DNA from: Asterias amurensis
Lineage: Eukaryota > Echinodermata > Asteroidea > Forcipulatida > Asteriidae
Assembly (NCBI RefSeq): GCF_032118995.1
Contig: NC_092650.1
Location: 22,392,001 to 22,456,000 of the forward strand
Direction of reading: 5' to 3'
DNA: 64,000 nucleotides
Part shown: positions 11,601 to 40,550 of the stretch, piece after piece
Position numbering within the stretch: the first letter of the stretch is position 1
How the letters are laid out: every line of letters starts with the position of its first letter
Notes under the pieces: generated by a model
Database searches by the model: none
What the model was told of the DNA's origin: nothing
Seen by the model: the letters and a program-made list of their open reading frames with translations, nothing else
Position numbers and translations under genes: made by a program

Positions 11601-14600
11601 AGTTGGTGTATCTCAACATAAGCATAAAATAACAAACCTGTGAAAATTTGACCTCAATTGGTCATCGAAAAAAACACCCTTGTCACACGAAGTTATGTGT
11701 GTTTAAATGGTTAGTTTCGAGACCTCAAGTTCTAAATCTGAGGTCTCGAAACAAATTCGTGGAAAATTACGTCTTTCTCTAAAACTATGGCACTTCAGAG
11801 GGAGCTGTTTCTCACAATGTTTGATACCATCAACCTCTCCCCATTACTCGTCACAAAGTTAGGTTTTTTTCCATCATTATTTTGAGTAATTACCAATAGT
11901 GTCCACTGCCTTTAAGCAAAAAGTGATTAATTTATCGACGAGAAACCTTGCAAATGCGAAACTTGATCCATTGGACGCCCCGACACAAGACAAAGCAACC
12001 ACCACGGAAATGACCACCGACCAGGAACCCATCACACGGTCGCTGAAGGTCTGAAAAGGAAAGGATATAATTAAAAACCATCAGTGAGTGATGTTCATTT
12101 AATTCCAATGGGGAAGTTTTTAAACGATTGGTGGCAGCAGACTTACCAGGTAAAAACCATTGTTCTCGGTAATGCGCGCATGCTCAGAACTACGTAAACA
12201 ATGGAAATTTACCCGGTAAGTCTGCTGCCACCTAGCGTTCCAAAGTCTCCCATTATGGATGGAAAATGGAGCGCGGGTGGTCGTGTCTGACAAAATACAT
12301 ACATCTAGCCAATGTCGGACCAACGGCCTTGCCATTCTGGTCTGATTGAAAACATAACGTCACCGTCGCTTGTCAACGGTTGCCCAACCCAAAAAGTATG
12401 TACGTTTGCCGATGCTGGGCCGACGTTGACATGTTGGATGGGACACAAATTTTTTTCGGGGTATTTAGACTCCGCGGTAGTATAGAAAGACGGTTGGTTC
12501 TCCAAAGAACAAACTCTACCTGGCAAGTAGATACACACACGGTGTTACCGCAAACCAAATAATTTTATTGATACTTCACTATGCAATGCCACAAATCATG
12601 TAATTATTAGACTTCTAATCATCAGGTCATTTCAGTCGAAACAAATATTACATAATTTGTTTTGTAGGGTTACTATTACACAAGTGAATGACCACGCCCT
12701 AAAACAAAATATATTGTAAATAAGGTCCTGCACTTATTATGTTTTAAGAAATGCTTATTTTCTTGCCAATGCAACAGCATCTGACGCAAGGAGCTCAGCC
12801 GGTGTCAGGACAACGAAGTAGGCTAGATTAGCCATGATGTAGACACCCGTAATGATGGTCATAGAGATGATAATTCCAAGAGGAATATTTCTGTAAATTG
12901 AAAAGAAGAAAAAAGTCAATCAAAGTTTCAGAAGGTGTCTCTTAGTCCAACTTAGACCAGCAAAGAAGTTTTTTGGTGCAACATAAAAAATATTGTTAAA
13001 CTGCTTTTTCAGAGCGAACGTGGAAATACGAGTCTCTAACCTCACAGTAAAATTCATTTTATTTAAAGGGAAGGTATACACGTTTGGTAATTGTCAAAGA
13101 CCAGTCTTCTCACTTTGTGTATCACATCGTAACCATAAAATAACAAACCTGTGAAAATTTGGGCTCAAATTTTTTGGTCATCGAAGTTGCGAGAAAATGA
13201 TGGATGAAAAAACACCCTTATTTGACGAATTTATGTGCTTTCAGATAAGAATAAAAGACTTCTATAGCTAGAAGTCTTTTATTATTTTAGTGAGAAATTA
13301 CCCCTTTCTCAAAAACTATGTTACTACTTCAGAGGGAGTCGTTTCCCACAATGTTTTACGCTATTAACAGTTCCCCAATGCTCGTTACCAATTCAGTTTT
13401 TAAGTTAATATTTATTTTGAGTAACTACCAAACGTGTACCTTCCCTTTAATAACTCCTCAGTAAGCAAACTTTAAAACCTGATGTCATCAAACGAAATAG
13501 GTTGGTACGTTGCAAGAAATTTTTGCTACAGTTCAATGCCGTTTTAATTGAATATCATCAATGGGCTCAACATACTCTGCCCAAAAATGTACATGTCATA
13601 CATTGAATAAGACGTAATCGAACATTTTGGGTTTTTTTTTTTCAAAAAGATGCCATTGAAAGGACTCTACAGTGAAAATGAGCAAATTACAGGGCTGCAT
13701 TTTGACCTTGGAGCCCGACACCGAATATTTACAGTGATTGTAAAGCAAATGACAATACACAATTTTTGGCATCATCTGGCACATTTTACTATGTGTTTTG
13801 AAGGCCATCATTTTTGTTAGAATGCTTCCCTTTCCGTAAGTTTTTCAAAATTATACATTACCTTGATGGTTGCACAATCTCCTCGGTAAAGGTGGGCAAA
13901 TTTTCCCTGTAAATGATTTAAAAAGGCACAATTTATCCGTAAAAAAAAAATAAGAAATTTCAGATATTTTCTTTTAAAGATGTAGTAAATTATTTGAATT
14001 ATGGGAACTATTTGATTATTAACATTAAGTAAAGGTGAATGACTTCTACAGAAAAACGTATTACTAACCATCCACCGAATGCAAAGAGACCTGAGTAGAA
14101 AGCCAGGGGAATGTTTGAGAGTGGAACTTCCAAATCCGAAACGAAACCATCCGTCAAGTTTTCAGTTTTACCTGTGGAAATGCATCGAATAATGATTGCT
14201 ATTGTGATTAACAACATTTTAAGGAATATATTTGTTTTAAACAAAGCAAGCGAGCAAGCAAGCAAGCAAGCAAGCAGACAAGCAAACAAGCAAACAAACA
14301 ACAATCAAGCAAGCAAGCAAGCAAGCAGACAGGCAAACAAGCAAGAAAGTGAGCGAGCGAGCGAGCGAGCGAGCAAGCAAGCAAACATCAAGCAAGCAAG
14401 GGGGAGCGAGCGAGGAACGCAAGCAAGCAAGCAAGCAAACATCAAGCAAGCAAGCAAGGGACGAGCAAAAGCAAGCAAGCAAGCATGCAAGTAAGCAAAC
14501 ATCAAGCAAGCAAGCAAGGGGAGAGCGAGCGAGCAAGCAAGCAAACATCAAGCAAGTAAGGGGAGTGAGCGAGGAACGCAAGCAAGCAAGCAAGCAAACA

Positions 14601-16451
14601 TCAAGCAAGCAAGCAAGGGGGAGCGAGCGAGCAAGCAAGCAAGCATGCAAGTAAGCAAACAAAGCAAGCAACCAACCAAGCAGAGCAAGCCAAGAAACAA
14701 ACAAACAAACAAACAATATTAGTAATAAATACAAGTAGTTAAAACTTATTATCATAAGGAAAGCAACAATATTATGAGCAAATATCCGGTTTTACTGTCT
14801 CACCTTGTATCATGAGAACCATGCCCGACACTATGATGATGACTAGACCCAGTACTTTAGCGACACTGAAGATAATCTGGACTCTGTTACTCCATGCCAC
14901 ACTCACACTGTTACAGAAGAATACGGCAGCTAATAATAGACAAGGGGAAGAACAAAATCTTAAAAGTCATTTTCCCCTGAACATTGCAAGGTACACCGTA
15001 TAAAAACAAACTTAAATCCACTTTTGGGAAGCAATTGAAAGCTGCGTTGACTGATTTTTGCCGAAAGAAATTATTTTTGGAGAATTATTTTCTCTGCATG
15101 GAAATGATTCTTTTATGTTGTTTAAAAAATCAAAAAAAAAACAGACACACATAGAAATTTATAACGTGTACACATTGTGCCCTACACTTTCTGGTTTAGT
15201 TTAGCTATTGTATAATCAGAGCCCCCCCCCCCCCCGGTCCAAGATTCAGGGTCGAAATAAGACTCAACAAGAGTTTGTAGATTTATGTTTAAGTTAATAA
15301 GAGAATATCATGCGTTTCTATTTAGGTTATAGTAATAATCGGTTTTCATACAGTGTCTTAAAGCGCTCCCAACATTGTATATCCCTGGTCACTTTGCCAT
15401 TTCATTCGCACACCCCTTGCCACACGAAGTTGTGCGCGTTTAGATGGTTGGTTTCGAGACCTCAAGTTCTAAATCTTGATCTCGAAATCAAATTCATAGA
15501 AAATTACTTCTTTCTCGAAAACTATGTCCCTTCAGAGGGAGCCGTTTCTCATAATGTTTAATACCATCTACCTTTCACCATTACTCGTCACCAAGTAAGG
15601 TTTTTTGCTAATAATTACTTTGAGTAATTACCAATAGTGTCCACTGCCTTTAAAACATCTCTGCTCCCTGGGTTTACAGCCTGTGCCACAAAATGTAGCA
15701 CACTAAGCTAATCAATCACAAGAACCATATCTGCCCCCACAGGTACCACAAAAAGCCCTGGGTGGAGATAGGCAATTAAGGTTAGGTGTCTTGCTCAGGG
15801 ACACGGACCCACACTCTGAGAAACACTAGAGCATGAGTTTGGTGCTCTTATCCGCTCGGCCACGACACCCAAAAATATTAATATTATTACTTGTATTATT
15901 GTTAATTTACCTATTAAGGTTAATCCAAGCAATTGAATAACAACCGTTGGCACACAACATTCTCCAAAGAATGGTCCCACCAAGTACGTAGCAGCCGTTG
16001 TAGCCAGGACCGCATTTGATGCCGTAAGCACCGAGAGCAGCATTGTCCACAATCGAAGGAACGCCAACAGTTGCCCAAAACTCAACAAAATGTACGTGAA
16101 ATCACCGCCGGATTTTGTAATGCACGTCCCAAGCTCGGCGTAGCAGAGAGCCCCGATGGTGGAGAGTATCCCACAGGCGACCCAGACGACGAGAGACAAC
16201 CCCACGCTGCCGGTGTTCTGCAGCACGCCCTTCGGGGAGATGAAGATCCCGGAGCCGATGACGGTACCGACTACGAAGGCGATGCAACCCACCAGACCGA
16301 TCTGGCGTTTGAGCGCCACCGGTTCGTCCCCGTCTTCCTCCTTGTGACTGCTAAAGGAGACACCATCTCCCTCCGGCACACGTTTCTCCACCCCATTGAC
16401 AGACGCGCTACCATCACCATCTTGGACGACAATATTTCCCTCATCCATCAC
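8645..16451 (-). CDS. SLC7 family amino-acid transporter light chain (LAT / b(0,+)AT-like)
   Basis: Nine minus-strand exons give 499 aa: 15911-16451, 14804-14929, 14069-14171, 13862-13906, 12767-12890, 11947-12050, 10798-10894, 9862-10008 and 8645-8857 (TAG). All phases agree. Exon 1 has an acidic cytoplasmic tail, then the transport motif GTVIGSGIFISPKGVL and CYAELGT. FGECCVP, between TM3 and TM4, supplies the cysteine that in this family disulfide-links to the SLC3 heavy chain. Later motifs are LAFYSGLFAFGGWEN, TFTEEIVQPSR, RNIPLGIII, LASDAVAL and FRWKYPNMERPFK. The length matches the usual 12-TM light chain of about 500 aa, which acts as a plasma-membrane amino-acid exchanger. Intron 5 appears to use a GC donor (TTG|GCAAGA). 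The SLC7A5-A9/A13 subtype cannot be fixed by eye, so no symbol is given. Two Met codons lie at the start; I use the first. The final exon could have an alternative end. Confidence 0.93.
8995..9375 (+). mobile_element. MITE family A, full copy
   Basis: Same ends and central palindrome as the copy at 4432, with point changes (AGTGAACACT at the left end). Lies in the last intron of the SLC7 gene. Confidence 0.85.
10140..10790. other. SLC7 intron 7, unrecognised AT-rich sequence
   Basis: The opening GGGAAGGTGCGCGTTTGATA resembles a decayed family B end; the rest has no repeat I can name. Confidence 0.4.
11199..11441. mobile_element. GC-rich fold-back, family J (GGTGCGTTCGATTAGCTTCC)
   Basis: GGTGCGTTCGATTAGCTTCC and GGAAGCTAATCGAACGCACC are perfect arms; interior CCCCGCGGTGCTCACTCGGG. 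SLC7 intron 6. Confidence 0.83.
11554..11915 (+). mobile_element. MITE family A, full copy
   Basis: TTAAAGGCAGTGG to CCACTGCCTTTAA. It sits just 3' of SLC7 exon 6 in gene direction, with the palindrome arms GAGACCTCA/TGAGGTCTC intact. Confidence 0.87.
13062..13450 (+). mobile_element. MITE family B (TTAAAGGGAAGGTACACGTT), full copy
   Basis: Ends TTTAAAGGGAAGGTATACAC and GTGTACCTTCCCTTTAA. The central palindrome is AAAGACTTCTATAGCTAGAA / GTCTTTTATT. Inner modules are those of family A. SLC7 intron 4. Confidence 0.86.
14243..14716 (+). repeat. (AAGC)n array with higher-order units
   Basis: Tetranucleotide AAGC/GAGC with embedded longer units such as AACATCAAGCAAGCAAGCAA and GGGAGCGAGCGAG repeated about six times. 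In SLC7 intron 2, so it is not coding despite open frames on both strands. Confidence 0.95.
15400..15653 (+). mobile_element. MITE family A, left-truncated copy
   Basis: Begins inside the family at CCTTGCCACACGAAGTTGTG and runs to GTGTCCACTGCCTTTAAA; the left third is missing. Confidence 0.8.
15765..15872 (-). mobile_element. tRNA-derived SINE head
   Basis: Minus strand reads GGGTGTCGTGGCCGAGCGGA then a damaged B-box region (GTGTGGGTCCGTGTCC) and AGCAAGACACCTAACC. It lies 40 bp from SLC7 exon 1. Confidence 0.75.
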
Positions 16452-16597
16452 ACATCAGTTGGCCCTCTAAACTCATATATAAATACTGAACTATTCAATA
16501 TGCTCGTTAGGCGTTTCAAAATGAACACAAATTAGAAAACTCTTATTAATCAGTAAGGTCCAAGGTACAATAGTGCTCCATGATAAGATTACGCCGA

Positions 16598-16951
16598 TTA
16601 AAGGCAGTGGACACTATTGGTACTTACTCAAAATAATTATCAGCATAAAACCTCACTTGGTAACGAGTAATGGGGAGAGGTTGATAGTATAAAACATTGT
16701 GAGAAACGGCTCCCTCTGAAGTGACATAGTTTTCGAGGAAGAGGTAATTTTCCACCAATTTGATTTCGAGACCTCAAGTTTAGAATTTGAGGTCTCGAAA
16801 TCAAGCATCTAAAAGCACACAACTTTGTGTGACAAGGGTGTTTTTTCTTTCATTAATATCTCGCAACTTCGACGACCAATCGAGCTCAAATTGTCACAGG
16901 TTTGTTATTTTATGCATATGTTGAGATACACCAAGTGAGAAGACTGTTCTT
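16598..16951 (-). mobile_element. MITE family A, reverse, right-truncated
   Basis: Starts ATTAAAGGCAGTGGACACTA and reads the family backwards, breaking off at AAGTGAGAAGACTGTTCTT. Lies between the SLC7 start and the LINE. Confidence 0.82.
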
Positions 16952-17099
16952 CCATCTTTTCCATCTGAGTCAACCTTGCCTTGACTGGCGGAGACGTTTT
17001 CCATTGTGCTCGAACACTCAACCATTGCCGAAAAAAATATACACAATCACCAATTCATAAATCAAATTTAAGGCTACAATAAAAAAGAAAACATTACAT

Positions 17100-19976
17100 C
17101 TTTTGTTACCAAGTTGGTACTTTTGGATCAATCAAAAAATTCAACGCAGTTTAATTATCTTGACTGAATTAACCTGCATGGGCGATTTTAATGCTGACTA
17201 TCTGACTCCAAGTTCAAACCATTGGAAAAAACTGAAACGGCTTTTGAATAATTACGAACTAAATCAATTAATCACCTGCCCTACAAGAGTCACTCAACAT
17301 AGTAGTACCTGCATAGATCATATCTGGACCAACCAACCCACTATGTACACTAACTCAGGAACACTGGAGATTAATCTTAGTGACCATTGTTTGATTTATG
17401 CTGTTCGCAAGTCTTTGAAAATTCCCAAAGCTCAAAAATATATTCGTGCTCGCTCTTTTCGGAATTTTGACGAAGTAGTTTTTAATCATAATCTTAGACA
17501 CCAACCGTGGGATATACTGGAACAATTTACAGATCCTAATGCAGCATGGACTATTTTTAAGGAAATGTTAATGAGTGTTTGTGATATTTGCTGCCCAGTG
17601 AAAAGTCTGAGAGTTGGCACAAAGAAAGCAGAATGGATCAATGATGAATATTTGGAACTCCGACGACAATCTATGAAGGTCAAGCATCTTGCTAACATCA
17701 ACAGAGCCAATAATGACGAACTTTATAGAACAGCAAAGGTTCTACGGAATAGACTGAATAATCTGGGTGTTAAACTCAAAAGACAGTATTTCTGCAAAAT
17801 TCTTTATGACAATAAAGGGAATACTAAAAATTTGTGGACCACCCTAAAAAAACTGCTCCCGAGTAAGAAATCAACTGTTACATACACCCCTACCGAAGAC
17901 AAAAAAAAAGGAGCTTGAAATTGCAAATCATTTTAATGAACATTTTGCTAGTGTGGGCCAAATTCAGGATAACCAGTTTGACACTATTTCCGTGGTTGAA
18001 ACTGAATTGAATGAGAACAACAGTCTCATTATCGATCAACAGAACTTTAAATTTTGCCCAGTTTCTACTGGTGAGAATGAAGCTTCTTAGAAAAATACCT
18101 ACTGGGAAAGCCTTTGGTACGGATGGGATTAACGGCCGTTTTGTAAAATCTGGTGCTAATGTTCTTGCCAAACCGCTTGCTTTAATTTTTCAGTTGAGTT
18201 TGCAGAGTGGTATTGTTCCCGATGAATGGAAATTGGCCAAGGTTACTCCAATCCACAAAGGTGGTCCTATTCATGACCCTAATCAATATAGACCTATTTC
18301 GGTTATCTCAATTGTGATGAAAATTTTTGAGCGTATTGTTCATGACCAGTTTTCTCTTTTTCTCACAGCAAATGACTGTTTAGCAAGGGAGCAGTCGGGC
18401 TTCAGACCTCTTCACTCCACACAAACAGCACTTATTGATGTCTCAGACTTTTTACTTAAAGAGATGGACAACGGTAAATTTATTGGAGCAGTGTTTTTGG
18501 ATCTTCGTAAAGCTTTTGACACCGTCAATCACACAATCTTGCTGAACAAATTACACATCACTGGAGTAAGAGGTCTGGAGCTCGACTGGTTCCAGTCCTA
18601 CCTTTGTGGAAGGACACAGGTAACAAAAATTGGGAATGTCCTGTCAAACAAATCTGATGCTATCAATTTTGGAGTCCCTCAAGGAACTATCTTGGGCCCA
18701 TTATTATTTTCTATTTTTATTAATGATATCACCTCTGTGACTGAGCATACTAAAGTTGTTCTTTATGCCGATGACACTTCTATTTTTTATTCAAGTAAAG
18801 ATATCCATCAGATTAATTTATATCTGAACCATGATCTGCAGAAAATATCTAACTGGCTCAACGACAATAGATTAAAATTGAATACTACCAAGTCTAAGAG
18901 CATGTTGATTGGTTCAGCCCAAAAACTTGCCAGATGTGAACATCCGAATCTTGATATTTTTGTGAATGATAATTGCCTGGAGCAAATCACCAGTTATAAA
19001 TATCTTGGTGTTCATATTGATTGTAAATTGAAATGGACAGAACATATTGACCATGTAGCATCCTCTGTCTCCAAAAGAATAGGTATCTTAAACAGACTTA
19101 AAAATTTCTTGCCTATGCGTACCCTTAACCTTATTGTGAAAAGTCTTATATTACCTCAGTTTGATTACTGTGATATTGTTTGGAGTAATGCATCCAAAAC
19201 CCTGTTACAGCGGCTTGATGTTCTTTTGAATAGAGCAGGACGGACTATGCTTAAGGTCCCATCTAGAACATCAGCTTCAGTTGTTCGTAATGAACTAGGC
19301 TGGAAAACTCTTGAAGAAAGAAGAGCCGTTCATATAAATACCATGGTTTTTAAGTGTTTATCAGGCACTGTTCCAAGTTATCTTAGCAGTGTTTTTGTTC
19401 CAGTCAGTGAATTACACCGTCACCAAACTAGGAATAGCACTGTTGGTAATGTGACCCTCCTGCCCCCTAGAACAGAAAGTGGGAGAAGAACGTTTAATTT
19501 TAGGGGTGCCCAGGCTTGGAACAACTTGCCGCATAATCTGAAATCTCTACAGCCAAAAGAACTCAATCAATTTTTAACTCAACTCAAACAGCTCAGTTTA
19601 TCCCATTCTTACTGACTTTCTTAATCCCAATTTTACTGGCTTTTGTCATTACTCCATTGAGGTTCATCTGTTTGTTTGTTTTTTGTATTTGGTTGTGTGT
19701 TTTTAATGGATGTGTATTTTTCCCCCTTTAAATTTCTTCGTCCTATTTAAAATCGTTTTTTATTTTTAGTTTCAAAATGTATGTGCATGCTTGGATCTAG
19801 TGCTTTTTTTAAATGTATGTGCAATGTTTTTCTGTGTAAATTTGTAATATTTTTATCTTAAGTTCACTTCTGTAGTTTGTTATTAGCTGGGATCCATGGG
19901 AGATCAGTGAGTTTTTCTTACTGAATGGATTTCCCAGGATAAACAAGAAATAAATAAATAAATAAATAAATAAATC
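17100..19976 (+). mobile_element. Non-LTR retrotransposon (CR1/Jockey-like LINE), 5'-truncated and frameshifted
   Basis: The left part (about 17103-17918) encodes the C-terminal part of an AP-endonuclease domain (MGDFNADYL, CIDHIW, LSDHCLIY). The right part (to the TGA at 19615) encodes a reverse transcriptase with FRPLHSTQTA, DLRKAFDTVNH, GVPQGTILGPLLF and YADDT (YADD at 18764-18775), then a thumb and tail region. The N-terminal endonuclease catalytic segment and any ORF1 are absent, so the copy is 5'-truncated. The frame is broken in an A-run near 17900 and again near 18060, where TGENEAS meets a stop. The 3' end is an (AAAT)n tail at about 19949-19975, as in CR1/L2-type elements. It lies about 650 bp upstream of the SLC7 start codon. 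It is probably immobile unless helped in trans. Clade assignment is by motif impression only, and the left boundary is approximate. Confidence 0.9.
17103..19615 (+). pseudogene. LINE ORF2 remnant: endonuclease C-terminus plus reverse transcriptase, at least two frameshifts
   Basis: Three frame segments are needed to read through: 17103-17918, about 17905-18090 (ELEIANHFNEHFASVGQ) and about 18090-19615. The first break sits at a homopolymer of nine A's, which could also be a sequencing error. The second is at an ordinary sequence. The RT palm YADD and the template-grip motif FRP are intact. The last third has the CR1/L2-like run VPSRTSASVVRNELGW and RRTFNFRGAQAWNNLP. Confidence 0.85.
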
Positions 19977-20359
19977 TTAGAGAATCTCCAAGATCGCGAA
20001 GTCATGAAGGTCAGACAGCAATTAACACGGTTAACTTCCTTATAAGTCTTTATGACTGCACACAGTTATTACTTTTTAGTGAACTGCCAAAATTGTTAGT
20101 ACTTGAATCTTTACACTATCTTTGTTGTTTGCCGTTTTATCCATTGTTTGTGGGTCGTTTCAGTATCCAAGGTTCATCTTGGGTTATAATAATCGAGTAG
20201 AACAGGTTGTTACGAGGCTAACAAAACACTTTGGTTAAATAAATCTATTATGACGGGTTGGGAAAAAGAGGCAGGCAGATTTTACCTGACGGAGTATTTA
20301 GTTACCCAACAGATCAAATTATCACTCTCTGTGTAGGCATCATTTTTATGGCATTGATA

Positions 20360-20605
20360 TTAAAGGCAGTGGACATTACTGGTAATAATTGTCAAAGACT
20401 AGCCGTCACAGTTGGTGTATCAACATATCCATAAAATAACTAACCTGTGAAAAATTGAGCTCAATAGGTCATCGAAGTTGCGAGATAATAAAGAAAGAAA
20501 AAACACCCTTGTCACATGAAGTTGTGTGCGTTTAGATGTGGAATATTACTTCTTTCTCAAAAACTATGGCACTAAACAGAGGGAGCAATTGTCCACTGCC
20601 TTTAA
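20360..20605 (+). mobile_element. MITE family A, internally deleted
   Basis: Both ends present (TTAAAGGCAGTGGACATTAC and GTCCACTGCCTTTAA), but about 130 bp including the palindrome and right arm are lost. Confidence 0.8.
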
Positions 20606-20606
20606 A

Positions 20607-21107
20607 CTTTACCAGACGGCTATTGTCAGGACACTTCGTACCCTGGATCGTACCTTTTCAAGGTACGAAGTGAGTCTGTTTCACATTAAAAATGACATTC
20701 ACATATTCAAACTTAAAAAAAGATTCTTTATGTTTTATTAATTTGTATCTAAACAAAGATTAAATTATTGAGAAATTAATACACATTTTAATGAAGGTAC
20801 GAAGTGACCAATTTGGTTTAATACGGTCCGAAGTGTCCCGAATGTACGAAGTGTCCAGGGTCACAAAGTGGCAAAGGTACAAAGTGTCATCAGACATCCG
20901 ATTTCTGGATTGAAAAATAATAATATTTTCCAACTTAGATGGAACTCGTGGCTTCGTATTTGCCCATCATTACGCTGGTTCATGGCATATACAGCGTGTT
21001 GTAGCAACATTCGTAAATTATTCCTTAATTAAATTAATTGGGACGAGCTAATTATCAGACGTAACACATTGGGGCGATAGTCTGATATATCCAGGGGGTG
21101 ATATTAG
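20607..21107. other. Spacer with short repeated words, no gene seen
   Basis: Contains several copies of GGTACGAAGTG / CACTTCGTACC-type words (20628-20895), partly inverted, and otherwise AT-rich sequence. Nothing codes. Confidence 0.5.
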
Positions 21108-21116
21108 GCACTGTAC

Positions 21117-21391
21117 TAGCCTTGTTCAAGGCAGTCGACCGCTGCTGTTTAAAAACCCACCCGTATTCACTGTGCGCAACAACATCGCACGACACGATGC
21201 CCCCGTACACTATCCGCATGCGACGGTCGCATGCGTTTGGTGGTAGAGTGCGGATGACTTATGTGCACAGTAGTCGTACGATGTGACAGTGTGTATACGG
21301 GTGGGTCATGCGGTGGGATAGCACGCACCACGCACAGGGTATAGCGGCGTCTTTTCGGGGCGAATTAATGCGACTGCCTTGAGCAAGGCTA
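21117..21391. mobile_element. Fold-back element inside a family B MITE, 8-bp target duplication CACTGTAC
   Basis: TAGCCTTGTTCAAGGCAGTCG and CGACTGCCTTGAGCAAGGCTA are inverted. CACTGTAC occurs on both sides, and the right copy runs on into GTACACGTTTGGTAATTG of a family B MITE. Confidence 0.78.
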
Positions 21392-21727
21392 GCACTGTAC
21401 ACGTTTGGTAATTGTCAAGTACCAGTGTTCCCACCATTAGTAAAACTAACAAGCCTGTGCAAAATTTTGGCTCACTTTGGTCACAAACTTGCGGGGATGA
21501 AAGAAAAACACCCTTGTTTGATGAATTTGTGTGCTTTCAGATAGGAATAAAAGACTTCTAACTAAAGAAGTCTTTTATTTTTTCAGTGAAAAATTACCCC
21601 TTTCTCAAAAACTACGTTACTTCACAGGGAGTCGTTTCCCACAATGTTGTATACTATCAACAGCTGTTCAATGCTCGTTACCAAGTCAGTTTTTAAATTG
21701 TTTTGAGTAATTACCAAACATGTACCA
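21392..21727 (+). mobile_element. MITE family B, interrupted at its left end
   Basis: GTACACGTTTGGTAATTGTC to GAGTAATTACCAAACATGTACC with central AAAAGACTTCTAACTAAAGA / AGTCTTTTATT. Its first bases lie left of the fold-back at 21117. Confidence 0.78.
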
Positions 21728-22024
21728 TGGGACTCTTGGCTTTGTATGCGTGCCGTGTATAATCATTATCCGATCCGTATAATCTCTTCGCACTGTCTTC
21801 GAAGGTCATTGACGGTCGTTGACAGATTTTTTCGAAATTTGGTGCTGGCAACAAATTTTGGTGCTCATCACCAATATTGGTGTTGGGCTCAAATTTGGTG
21901 CACACTGGTGGTGGGTTTGAGAAGTTGATGATGTAGTGTAGCAACCAAAAGTCAAGTAAAGGGCAAAGTGGTCAAGGGTTTACTTCTTTTTAATTTTAAT
22001 AGTAGTTTGAGAGATTCCTTCGCG

Positions 22025-39652
<17,628 letters not shown>

Positions 39653-39711
39653 ATACCACCAAAGCATGAGTCAAAACCCTATTCTACAACACTGTAGATA
39701 ACACTGTGTGG

Positions 39712-40080
39712 TAAGCTTGGGCGATACCATGATATTATCGAATATCGCGATACTAATTTGGAAACGATTTCGATATCGGATCGATTTGGTTTTAATCGAA
39801 CAATCGATTTTTTATCGCGATTTATCGTGATATCGATTAAGTATAGCAATATTGCGATGTATTTCCTAGCTGAGACATCTTGCACCCCATAGGTTTGGAG
39901 TAAAACCAGAAGAATAGGTCATTAGAACACCTCTCTTATGCTATGACTGTCTCTTCTACACCTTTCATTGGGAGTTTGAAGACTGATGATGTCAAATTTA
40001 ATTAATCGCGATTATATCGCATATCGCAATATTTTGTCGGCGATATCGTGATTAAACTAAATCGATATTGCCCAAGCTTA
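39712..40080. mobile_element. hAT-like fold-back, family G, with 8-bp target duplication
   Basis: TAAGCTTGGGCGATA and TATTGCCCAAGCTTA are inverted ends. CTGTGTGG stands immediately on both sides, a perfect 8-bp target duplication, the hAT hallmark. The interior is rich in ATATCGCGAT. Confidence 0.88.
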
Positions 40081-40172
40081 CTGTGTGGACGTGTGTAAGT
40101 CAACAAAGTGTTCCAAGTCCCTACATGATGTGGAGTTCTTTTGTTCTCCGATCCACACTTAAAAATGTGACG

Positions 40173-40550
40173 TTTAAGGCAGTGGACACTATTGGTAATT
40201 GTCAAAGACTAGCCTTCAAAGTTGGTGTATCTCAACATATGCATAAAATAACAACCCTGTGAAAATTTGAGCTCAATCGGTCATCAAAGTTGCGAGATAA
40301 TAATGAAAGAAGAAAACACCCTTGTCACACAAAGTTTAAATGGTTGATTTCGAGACCTCAAGTTCTAAATCTGAGGTCTCGAAATCAAATTCGTGGAAAA
40401 TTACTTCTTTCTCGAAAACTATGGCACTACAGAGGGAGCCGTTTCTCACAATGTTTTATACCATCAACCTCTCCCCATTACTCGTCACCAAGCAAGGTTT
40501 TATGCTAATAATTATTTTGAGTAATTACCAATAGTGTCCACTGCCTTTAA
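40173..40550 (+). mobile_element. MITE family A, full copy
   Basis: TTTAAGGCAGTGGACACTAT to CCACTGCCTTTAA. Just downstream of TTLL9, perhaps within its 3' UTR. Confidence 0.86.

Noticed and set aside
14111-14755. Open frames rich in Lys-Gln-Ala-Ser on plus and Leu-Ala-Cys on minus
   Set aside because: Artefacts of the AAGC array inside an SLC7 intron; only 14069-14171 there is exon.
16071-16535. 154-codon plus-strand frame
   Set aside because: Antisense shadow of SLC7 exon 1, whose protein matches a known family.
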